Shown here piece by piece: positions 1 through 10,418 of a stretch of 64,000 bases of DNA. The stretch is from Chamaecrista fasciculata. Taxonomy: Eukaryota; Streptophyta; Magnoliopsida; Fabales; Fabaceae. The notes beneath the pieces were generated by a model. It did not search any database. It was not told the DNA's origin and saw only the letters and a list, made by a program, of their open reading frames with translations. A program made the position numbers and the translations under genes. How positions within the stretch are numbered: the first letter of the stretch is position 1; each line of letters opens with the position of its first letter. The stretch lies in assembly GCA_003254925.1 (NCBI GenBank), contig QANZ01042858.1, forward strand, positions 1 through 64,000, given 5' to 3'.

Positions 1-580
1 TCATTCCATCTAGTTTCTTCAAAATTGATGCAATTTTTTTTTTTTGTTCTAAAAAAAGATGACGAGAAGACCGATTTATGTTGTTTTGAATATATACAAA
101 GTATGATAGTAGTATATACAAAATGGGCAATTCCAAATAAGTGTTGGATAGTTTTGGAATTTGACATAGTAAAGGGGTTCCAAAAATTTAATTAATTTTG
201 GTGTTAAATAGGAGGAGGCTCATCAGTTTGAACTCTCAACTCACAAGGAAAGGAAAAAGAAAAGAAAGTAAGAAAGAAAGATATTTGAGGTATGAACTTT
301 GACACATACATACACCTTATTAGCTACCTTCTTCCTCTCTCTCTCTCTCTCTACTCTCCTAAAATACCAGAACGCAAGCTTCCACTTCTTCAACATTTTC
401 ATTTGCTTGCTTTTAATTTTATATATATACATATATGTCTGCTCTTGTTCAATTTCCTAAAATTATTCTTATCGAGATTAATTAATTACTTGTACTAGTT
501 ATCATTATATATGAATTAAATTAATAAGGGGTATGTATATATATAGGTTGATTTGAATTAAATTGAAGAAGGATCGAAAT
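1..580. other. 5' flank of the MADS-box gene
   Basis: This stretch contains no gene that I can support. It is AT-rich and carries a CT microsatellite at about 335-353 and TA runs at about 420-436 and 533-546, all of which probably lie in the promoter or 5' leader of the MADS-box gene starting at 581. The short reading frames here are low-complexity (Leu/Ser/Phe-rich) and look like chance. Confidence 0.5.
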
Positions 581-3500
581 ATGGGTCGTGGGAAGATAGA
601 GATAAAGAGGATACAGAACACAACGACGAGGCAAGTGACATTCTCAAAAAGAAGAACAGGGCTTGTGAAGAAAACTCATGAACTTTCTGTTCTTTGTGAT
701 GCCCAAATTGGCCTCATCGTCTTCTCTACTACTGGCAAAATGTTTCAGTATTGCACTGATCCTTACAGGTATTTTACTTTCTTTTTTTTTTAATTATATT
801 ATTTACTAACTTCATTCATGCACCACCATCCAGATCTGTACATCATTTTTTTACTACCATTTTTCAAGCTAAGAGATCTAATTAATTAATTAACTGGTTA
901 GCTAGCTAGGGTTTCATCATTTGTGTGTGATATAGAGATCTGGAGAGAAAGCGATATATAACTATGGCTATGGCTTCTTTTGATTATTTTCCATAGTTTT
1001 CTGAAACCTAAGGTTGACCCACTTGAGTACTTTGGACTTGATCTGACACACTGATCACAAAATATCATGATCCCTCTCATCATCGTCTTCACTTCTTTAA
1101 TTTCATATGTAGGCCAATCATATGTGGTGTGGTGGATATATTTCACTTTCAACTTTCATCCTTTTTTTATTTACGTTTATTAATTATTTGCGCTAGCTAG
1201 CTCAAAGTTAAAATTCTGGAGTAATGTCCTTAATTTTTTTTTTCTTGCCTATATTACTTAATTTCTTTGGCTATCAAAATATAGTAATTAATTAGATCAT
1301 AATTTTCTTTTCATCCACTTTTGTTTTTCTATTTAAAAAACTTATAATTCTCCTCCAAACTTATATGATTATAATTAATTAATGCATTGCAACTTGTAAT
1401 AATAATAAGGAACACGGAATTATCTTTAAGTCACTCAGAGGGTAATAATTAAGTTATCATTTCCGCCATTACAGTCAGATGGCAATGTCAAATGACTAGC
1501 TACCTAGTTGATATATATATACTTGGTATAAATTAAGTTAATTTTGAGGATTTAGTTGTTTGAAAGTTGAATACCATTATTATATATATATTGATCAAGT
1601 GATTAATTATTAACTGGCAATGTAATTGATTTCTCAGAATGGAGCAGATCATTGAAAGATATCAGAGAGCTACAGGAACTCGCATACCTGAGCATGATAC
1701 CCGGGTATATATATATATAATAATAATTAATAAGTGGATGATGATATATATATATATATATTGATGAATGAGTGTACGTTAATTAATTATATATATATAT
1801 GTGTGTGTGTGTGTAATTATGTAGGAAGATTTATTCAGTGAAATAGCAATGCTGAGGCAAGAGACTTTGCGTCTTGAAATGGGAATTCAAAGATATATTG
1901 GAGAGGGCATCACCTCCTTACACTTTGACGAATTGACTAAAATTGAACAAGAACTTGACAACTCTATCACCAAGGTCCGAAACCGTAAGGTAATTCATTA
2001 ATTATTATTATTAATTACCTAATTAATTACTACTATACTTACATCATATTCCTTTATTAAATAATTTAACATTAAAGTTTAATTTGACTGGCCACGCATG
2101 CAGAATGATCTTTTGCAACAGCAGCTGGAAAATCTGCGAAGAAAGGTCATTTATTATATATATATGAAAACTCCCAATCGAACACACACACATACTAATA
2201 ATACTATACAGTATACATGTGCTCGATCAATTGTATATTTTTTTGATCTTTTCTGTGTGTAGGAACGAATCATGGAAGAAGAAAACAGCAACTTGTCCCA
2301 TTGGGTAAGCAAATTAATTAATGTATATATATAAGGATAATGTATGTGTACGTGTGGATTTGCATTACACTTCTAAAATCACTTCTTAATTCCCTCCAGA
2401 TTATTTTATGCTTCTTATATATTTCGTTCTACCATCAATTTTATTGGTTTTATCCTTTTCTTAAATTGATGTTAATTAACTTAATGCGAGTGCTGACTTG
2501 GCTTATTTAGCCATTATACATGACCATAAGAAATATACATGTACTGGTTTGTGTCCAAAAACCTAAAATTAATGCCATTGTATTTTACTGAAACCCATAA
2601 AATTTAATTTATGGCTTTAATTTCTAGGAACTAAGTATATATGTATTGCCACTTAATTTTTTAGTGTAAATCGGTCACACATAAGCAGCACTATAATGTA
2701 TTATCAGTGATATATATATAAGCTAAGTAACGAACTTACTAGGCCAGTTGAACAAACAAATATAATATTAAATTGGTTGGTAAAAATTCTCAAGGGATAT
2801 ATGAAACTTAAAGAAATTATTAATGACACCATATTTAGAGGATATCAAACTATATATATAAGAATTTGTAATCTTCTGTAAATTTAATCATGGGAATTAA
2901 ACTTGCTAAGTAGTTACTGCAGCTAGAAATTAAATGACCTATATATATGTAGGCAAAAGTGTTCTTGCTATCCCTAAAGTATAATGTCAGTTTCAGTTGT
3001 ATGTACTGTCAAGTTTTTTGGGTCAATTATACCTCTAGTTTGGAGGTACAATTAACTTAAATATGAAACATTAGGGGTACAGTTAACTAAATTATGAAAT
3101 ATTAGAGATATGATTGACAAAAAAAAAAATTTTGAAAGTACAACTGAAACTGACCTCATATTTTTGAGATACCAATAGTACTTTATATTTTATTTGTGAC
3201 ACATATATATATATGTAGGTTAATGACAAGAATATAATGTACATGATGAATTAGATTGAGGAGCACAGGGCAGTGTTAGAGTATCAAAAGGGAACAGTGG
3301 AAGCAAAGGCAGTGGAGCATCATCATCTCCATCTTCATCATGATCATCATCAGCAAATGATGGAGCAACACTTCTCATTCTATGAAGATCAACATGTTGC
3401 GGCTTCCGCCTCCGGCTCGGCCTCGGCCTCGGCCTCTGCGGCCGCTTCCGGCGGCACCATCCTTCAACTTGCTCCTCTCCACCTTCCTCATCTTCACCCC

Positions 3501-3759
3501 TATCTTCAGCTCGCCCAGCCAAATATTGAAGACCCTCAACCATGGTACATATTCACCTTACTAATTATATGCAAACTCAGTCCTTTGGAGGACTAAATTG
3601 CAATGAGTCTTGAATTTTTAAGTATTAAATCAATTATTTCAAAAATTTAACAACTAAATTAGCAGCATTCATATGCATGTCAAATATGCATTCACATACT
3701 AATTAATTAATTGGCTTGATTAATTATATTTTTTCTCTTTTTGTGAATTATAGTTTATG
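581..3759 (+). CDS. TT16: B-sister MIKC-type MADS-box transcription factor (TT16/ABS-like)
   Basis: This is a DNA-binding transcription factor of the class that in Arabidopsis (TT16/ABS) controls endothelium identity and proanthocyanidin in the seed coat; the role here is inferred from family. Exons read from the sequence are 581-768, 1638-1704, 1825-1989, 2104-2145, 2263-2304 and 3255-3544. The MADS domain is residues 1-60 (starts [20 protein letters not shown], contains [15 protein letters not shown]), followed by the I and K regions ([20 protein letters not shown], then ENLRRKERIMEEE). The C-terminal part has a His-rich stretch and an Ala/Ser tract, then [11 protein letters not shown], resembling the B-sister terminal motif. 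The last splice is uncertain: an acceptor at 3753 gives CL then stop at 3758-3760, an acceptor at 4152 creates a TGA across the junction, and read-through stops at 3594-3596. The family call is firm; the orthologue name is likely. Confidence 0.9.
2956..3184. repeat. Foldback (MITE-like) element in MADS-box intron 5
   Basis: The two ends of this roughly 229-bp stretch are inverted copies of one another over about 45 bp. The core GTCAGTTTCAGTTGTA near the left end is answered by TACAACTGAAACTGAC near the right end. It lies inside the last large intron of the MADS-box gene. No transposase coding was seen and no clear target duplication, so the superfamily is unassigned. Confidence 0.65.
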
Positions 3760-3760
3760 A

Positions 3761-6350
3761 ATCTTTAGGCAAAACTATCATTTTGATCATTTACATGATA
3801 TCAGTTTCAATTTCATCTTATATGATTTGAGCTATTAATTATTTAGGATCGACTTAAATGACTTAATATCATGAAAGTAGTAGATAATTTAAAGTATAAT
3901 ATATAATTTTTTTAAAGAAAAATATTCCATCGATGCTATTTTTTATTAGAAAATCTGATGATAAAAGTTCTAAAGAATTATTCCTATCTTGTGTGATTAA
4001 ATAATGCATAAAACTCAACCAGTGTGTAAAGATGATATTGCTGATATATATTGATTGTTGGAAGTTACGATTTTAGCATACTTTTTGATTATATAAATTA
4101 AACTTTTTATTTATGATAGTATATAACTATATATGGATCCATGATTTTGCAGATTAAAAATGGAGAACGAGATGCTTTGTTGTGAAATTGTGATCGATCA
4201 ACATAAACATTTCTATGGTGGCTCTTTTAATTTCCTGTTGGAGGAAGCACTTAATTAATTATGTTTTATGCTTCAAAGATAACTTGCTTATCTGCATTAT
4301 TTGACTCTAGCTAGTAGTATCGTACTTCAACTCTATCAATGTTTTTATGAGTACGGATTTTATATGTTTGTCGGAAATATTTGATGGATACTAGGTATGT
4401 TTTAACTCTTGCTTTGTAGTTTTTAATATTAATTATCTTTCAAAACAATATCGTTTGGGTAATTTATTTTCAAAACGAGTATGAATTTTTTTTTAAAAAA
4501 AAAAAAATCAGCCATTGCATTAATGGAAGTTATGGCTTTTAAGCTAAGTTTGAAAAACAATTGGACTTATGTTTTGGCATCAGTTTATAATGCAAACAAA
4601 TAATTAAGTTTAAATTAGTTCTTTTGGTTCTTAGAGTTTCATTTAATATTAACTTGGTCAAAATCTCACTTTGATCCTTTTACTTTTGAAGTAGATTTCA
4701 CTTTGAACCTTAATATAGTTTCGTTCAAGTCCCATATGTTTGACGGATATTTGAAGCCTAATCCTGAACCAAACTCCATTACACTTTTTTTTTGTTAACT
4801 CTGACCTGGCATTCTGAGGTGAGTTGGAAGATTTCTTATCAAGTTAGAATTCTCTCTCGTCTTCTTCTCTAAAATTTATAATTATTTACAATTTCAAAAT
4901 CTTTTAGTCTAGCTAACAAGCACTACTTTGCCCTTAAAATACAAAGAAATGAAGAATACTCTATTAGATTTTATTGACCTAGACAGAGAAGAAATGACCT
5001 AGATTCATGTTTGTTTCTTCCTTTCAAAGTGTTTTCTTCGGCTTATACCCAATTTTTTTTTTTAAAAAAATGTTTTCTTTAGCCAAAACTATGGCTTCAA
5101 TATTGTGTCTAAACTCTAAATGGACCGGCTTTGCTTAGGGTAGCCCAACTTAAGAAAAATATTTAAGTTCTTAGTTATATATAACAAATACCCTTTATGT
5201 TCCTATAAAAAAAAATACCCTTTAATCCTTTATGTTAATTTTGTGCAATATATATATATATATATATATAGTTACATGGCTTCTCAGTTTTACAGATGTA
5301 AGTAAATACGTAAATGAAAAAAAAGAAAGAAAAAAGTCAACAAAGTATGTTGTATATAAGTATATAACTAAAGACTTGATATATACAAATATATACATAT
5401 ATATTATATTGTAAATTAAGATAAATATTTTATTTTTGTTAAAATACAATTTTTTATATTATATAATATTATGTAATATATCCATTAAAAAATTGTGTAA
5501 TATATATCATGAGTATATATATGAGTGGAACTAGAACTCAATATACTAAAAACTAGACTAGTGAATGAATTGGTAAGACTTTCAAGTCAGAGATTCAATG
5601 GTTCAATAAATCGGACCGACAGATCAAATGACATCATAAATAAAAATTATAATCATTTTAAATAAAAATAATATTTAATTTAATTAATATTACCATAAAA
5701 TTTATATAACACTAACATATATTTGTAAAATTATAATTCATTGTTATACAAAAAAAAATATACAAAAGTCACAACATAATCAATTATAATTAGGTTAATA
5801 AAAGTGAAAAAAATATTTTTTGTAATAAATTTGCAATATTTCATATTAAGTTTCATATATTTATACATATATATATATATATTTCATTTAAACTATTAAA
5901 CCAAAAAAATATATATAACCCAACCAATTTTTTTAAAAAAGTTTTTGATCACAGTTCAATTCAAGTTAACCCCATTCAAAACAACTCCAATCCAATGTCA
6001 AACCGTCCAGTAACATGCTTGAACTTACTAGTTACCTTGCAATATTGGAAAATTGATCTCTCCACATCCAAATTCGATCGGATATATCTTTTACTTGAAG
6101 AATAAAATTTAGGAATATTCATCGAGTATGAATATTTAAATCATCCATGTTACATCGAGTATGAATATTAAAATCACCGAACTTTTAATTTTAAACATTT
6201 AGGCTATCTCCAAACTTCAAATCTGCGTCAAAGATCAGATGTTACATCTTCTAACAAAGTTATACTAAAACACTAGAACTATATATCGATGTATCACAGG
6301 TTTGTTATATTTTTTTTTATTATTCATTGACATATTGCAAATGGTTGTAG
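3761..6350. other. Intergenic, AT-rich, no gene seen
   Basis: The first part may be 3'UTR or a last intron of the MADS-box gene, with a possible terminal acceptor at 4152. The rest is AT-rich spacer with a TA microsatellite at about 5248-5270 and mixed degenerate repeat-like sequence at about 4600-4780 and 5540-6040. I see no coding region, RNA gene or intact element. Confidence 0.5.
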
Positions 6351-6653
6351 CAATACCCACCCTCTAAAAGATTATAGCATTACCAAGATAAAGACAATCC
6401 AAGAACCAAAAAAAGAAAAAATAAATCTCCTAATAGCCTAAATAGTGGGTATAGAAGTAAATATAGTGAAATTAAACACCAAACACATTTATATATNCAA
6501 TACCCACCCTCTAAAAGATTATAGCATTACCAAGATAAAGATAAAGACAATCCAAGAACCAAAAAAAGAAAAAATAAATCTCCTAATAGCCTAAATAGTG
6601 GGTATAGAAGTAAATATAGTGAAATTAAACACCAAACACATATTTATATATCA
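6351..6653. repeat. Near-identical direct repeat split by a single N
   Basis: Copy 1 is 6351-6496 and copy 2 is 6498-6653. They differ only by two small insertions in copy 2 (an extra ATAAAG-type unit and an extra AT). A single N at 6497 separates them. This is the pattern expected when two contig ends that overlap, or two alleles, are joined without being merged. A true tandem duplication is possible but less likely. Confidence 0.85.
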
Positions 6654-7203
6654 ATACCAATGTAAACATTACACTTAAAGCAATAGAAAGAACAGTGTTT
6701 GCATTAGGAGAAGCCACTAACCTAGATTTACATTATATACCAGTGGCAGAAAATCTTCTCTACAAACATGAACTTCATTGCATGCACTTTGGCTGCCCAA
6801 AATAAAATTTTGATATTTCAGCTGCAGTAGTTGTACCATCTACTTCACAGTGAAAACGTATAAATCTATGAACTCTGAGAACTGAAATCGTAGCTGTAAG
6901 CCCATCGTGCTCATACTACAGATTTAGGTTCCTGTGTAAAATCACCATAATTCACACAATATAGATGCTTGATTATATTACATACCCAATCACCATCAAC
7001 GAGAGTACCAAATTAAGACAACAAAATAGACGCTCATGCACCCCGTAGCATCCTTCCATGTAACCAACAACAATAACGTTGGAAAATCAATTTTAAGAAT
7101 AAGCATGAAAACATAAGCAATGAATGGTACCAATAATACAGACAAAGATAAGTCCAATCCCATAGAAGGTAGAACTGACAGCTTATAGTAATCACTTCAC
7201 CAT

Positions 7204-8178
7204 CTATTCATCATGTTCACGATGCCGTCTCCTGCTCTTTTCAGATTTCTTCACATCCCTGCCCATTCTTGAATCACCCAGACCACTGGAATCAGTATCA
7301 GAATCGGACAATGAATTTGCCCTCCTTGTTCTATGCCTGTGCCTTTTACCAGAATCCTCAGATGTTTCAGAATCAGACTCTGAGCGACGGCTTCTCCTTC
7401 TCCTCTTCTCCTTCCTACTCTTTCTCCGACTATGCCTACGGTCATGATCGTCATCTGGAGATGTTTCCCTCTTCCTTCTGTGCTCCCTCCTCCTTTTCCT
7501 CCTCCTTTCACCTGAATCATCTGAATCACTAATTTCCCTCTTCCCATGCCTCTTCTTCTTCGACCTTCCTCTCTTCTTGCTAGAGCGTGTATCCAAACCT
7601 TCTTCATCAGAGTCCTTCTTCTTCTTTCTGGAAGAACCTCCCTTTTCACTGATTTTCTTCCCAGATCTTTCAGCAATAATCCTCTCAATCTCTGAGTCAA
7701 CATCAGAGTCTGAGCTATCGCTGTCGTCCTCCTCCTCACTCTCATCTGAGCTCTCGATTGTGCTTCTCCTATCGGCTTTTGCTGCCCTCCCTTTCAATTT
7801 ATCCAATGCAACCAATGCTGGAACCTGCATAGCTTCTGGGTCCTTCTCCTCATTGTCATCCTTGACTTTGACATAGTTCTTACACTGGAACTTGAGGTGC
7901 CCTACACGACCACACTTCTTGCAGGCCCCCCGATCTATGTCCACATTAGAATTTGATATTTTAGCCAGAGCAAGGAGTCCCTGGAAGTTGGCGTATGCAT
8001 TCTCAGCATCTGGCTCTTCATTTGATACCATATAAGAAGTATCCTTCTTGTCTTCCTTGTTGGGAGCATACGGGTCATAACCAATGGCACTCTGCCATAT
8101 ACCGTGAGTTTGAAGGGCTGCGCTACTGTGAACGCGGTTGTTCGCAGGCATGCGAACTCTACCCGCTGTAGCTGGCAT
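7204..8178 (-). CDS. CXIP4: CAX-interacting protein 4-like zinc-knuckle, RS-rich protein
   Basis: Single coding exon of 324 codons. The N-terminus (MPATAGRVRMPANNRVHSSA) and the CCHC zinc knuckle CKKCGRVGHLKFQC (residues ~87-100) match CAX-interacting protein 4, a plant protein first found as an activator of vacuolar Ca2+/H+ exchangers and related to animal SREK1IP1/ZCCHC-type splicing cofactors. The C-terminal half is acidic and then strongly Arg/Ser/Lys/Glu-rich, typical of nuclear RNA-processing proteins. A 5'UTR intron is visible on the minus strand: donor GTATGT just after 9185 and acceptor CAG at 8203-8201, leaving a short leader before the ATG at 8178. The leading exon lies at about 9185-9300. 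Transport activation versus a splicing role cannot be decided from sequence. Confidence 0.92.
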   Translation of the reverse strand: MPATAGRVRMPANNRVHSSAALQTHGIWQSAIGYDPYAPNKEDKKDTSYMVSNEEPDAENAYANFQGLLALAKISNSNVDIDRGACKKCGRVGHLKFQCKNYVKVKDDNEEKDPEAMQVPALVALDKLKGRAAKADRRSTIESSDESEEEDDSDSSDSDVDSEIERIIAERSGKKISEKGGSSRKKKKDSDEEGLDTRSSKKRGRSKKKRHGKREISDSDDSGERRRKRRREHRRKRETSPDDDHDRRHSRRKSRKEKRRRRSRRSESDSETSEDSGKRHRHRTRRANSLSDSDTDSSGLGDSRMGRDVKKSEKSRRRHREHDE

Positions 8179-8200
8179 CTTGAAATTCTGATATTAATCC

Positions 8201-9184
8201 CTGTAAGGAGAAATATACAAATTTCAGGAGATTTATGACAAATTCACTATAAATCATTTGTACAGAAGCTTCATACCTAAAATATCTCATTCTTTGAACC
8301 TAGCCATAACACTAGATAAGCTTCAATGCAATAAGAGACATAGATTATTTTTATACACCATGGAGACAATAATAAGGGTGGATTTAGAACATGACTTACA
8401 GTTTAGACTTTAGACCAACTGAATTTGAACAGCACACTCATTTGCCAATCCCATAACCAAACTCAAATATGCGATCAATCATAAAAGTTCACTGATGTCT
8501 TAACCCAAAGCCAATAGAAAACACAGGAAAACTGAGTGGTTCAAATTTCTAAAATCCAATAGTACAAATTTCAAAGAAACAAACGTCAAATAAATAAAAC
8601 CTAAGATCAAAACAACAGAACTCCCAATCTTACTATCTAAAATTCTAAGCTAGGTTTCCGTATGATTTATATGAATTTATTTTTACTTATTTGTTGAGAT
8701 TTTAAAATTCATTACTTTGAGTTAAATAAGAAAAATTGCAAGCAAAACCAAACCAAGAATTCAGTCTCCCAATCAGGAAAATAGAACTAAAAATTCAACC
8801 TAAAAATTGAAGAATATTCCAAGCAAAATCGAAACAAAATTCATGCTCTTAATCAAGGAAACAGAATTACAAAGTCAACCCAAAACATGGTTGGGAGAAT
8901 TCGTATAAAAAACCAATCTTACGACATATCCAACATCGCAACACCAAATCAGAATCAAGACATACCCAATAGGAAGATGGGCCAGCTTGAGAAATTCCAG
9001 ATCAAAATCAAAAGAAACCAAGAGCAATATATAGAATCGGAAGAGAAGCCATTTGACAAAATACACAGCAGCAAACCCTAAACTAGGAAAGAATGAACAC
9101 TAAATTAGACCTCGAAGCCGAATATCCAGAAGGAGATCTAGTAATCACAGAAGAACAAAAATGAAGAAGGGGGCGGAAACATAC
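8201..9184 (-). other. 5'UTR intron of CXIP4-like gene
   Basis: On the minus strand the sequence reads CTTGCAG then GTATGT at 9184, and CTCCTTACAG before GGATTAATATC at 8200. This gives a GT-AG intron of about 984 bp lying wholly upstream of the start codon. Short reading frames inside it (for example near 8875-9081) show no family resemblance. Confidence 0.75.
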
Positions 9185-9300
9185 CTGCAAGACGGGGATG
9201 TTTTCTCTGCCGATTTCTCCGTTTGGTGCGAATCTTCACAAAGAAAAGAGCTATGGCCGTTTCTGAAGCTCGGATGAGATTTGGCTCAGGAAAGGAAATG

Positions 9301-10418
9301 TTTCCAAAAAGCCCAGAGGAGTTATCAAGGATCCTTACTCCATGTCGCCTTTTTTTTTAATTTATGGAAGTCGGTGCCCATATGTTTATCTTATTTTAAT
9401 CCGCTTCTTCATATTCTTTTCGTTTCATTTTGATTTCGATTTTTAATGTTTTTAAATACTTTTATTTTAATATTTAATTACTAAATATAATTATATTTTG
9501 ATTTTTAATCTTTAATTTCCATTTTTGATATTTTTTAGTTTATTTCTTTTGGTTGATTTGAAGCCCACGTTTATTTAAACGATTTAGTGAGTTAACTATT
9601 GGATCAACCAAACTTGGTCTCTTGATTTCATTTTGATTTTGAAATAATGAAATTTGAAATGATCATTAATTTTGATACCTACGTAAATTTACTTCTAAAT
9701 ATTACAATTGATCATTACATTAAACTTTCCGAAGTCGGATTGTTATTGTTACTCGTACATTTTTTTTTAATAAAAATTGTATCCTTTAATTCTTTTTTGA
9801 TGATAGCTGTGCACTTTCTCAAAATATATAATAATCAATGCAATTAACTAATTGTTATGCTATAGTAATGTANAGTCCCTGGATACATATTATATAGGGA
9901 CTAAAATGAAAAATTTAAAATTTTTTTGGGGTCAATATGTAATTTTTGTAAAATTTATTAAGGTTAAAATTACAAAATAAGTCCAAAGGGTACCAAAGTG
10001 TTAATGGAGAATACCACAGGGTACCAAAGTGAAACAGGGTCAAACCTCAGGGTACCAAAGTGTAATTTACCCTTTTTTTTAAGTTGGCGAATATGATCAG
10101 ATATAAAATCAATTATACAGTAGAGGAAGCCACAAATTTAGTAAAACTAGTAAAATAGCTTGTACACTGAACAAAAGGCAATAGTTAGTTAGCAAGAACA
10201 CATACAAAGTCACCAACCACTATGAAATATTATCCCTATTTCTAAGTCCTACCATGACGAGGGAATATCCAGAATTCTCAAAATATCAGAACTTGTAGCA
10301 CTAATACTTACCTGATAATCATATATTATATAATATGTCCTATGGAATGCATTATTATTGCAGTAGTTCTATAATATATTGCTGCCTTCACCGTAGCTCC
10401 CATATCATCCATGGCTAT
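9301..10418. other. Intergenic spacer with short repeat relics
   Basis: No gene is seen. A phrase related to GGGTACCAAAGTG is repeated three times between about 9984 and 10065, ending at TAATTTACCC. The mirror phrase GGGTAAATTACA occurs at about 45632, 48413 and 58296, suggesting a dispersed element terminus. There is a single N at 9873. The SPT6-like gene ends at 10419. Confidence 0.5.

Noticed and set aside
898-1152. Minus-strand 84-codon frame inside MADS-box intron 1
   Set aside because: Lies within an intron, has no recognisable motifs and no promoter or splice context.
5222-5449. Frames on both strands around the TA microsatellite
   Set aside because: They encode Tyr/Ile repeats from the TA run and are chance frames.
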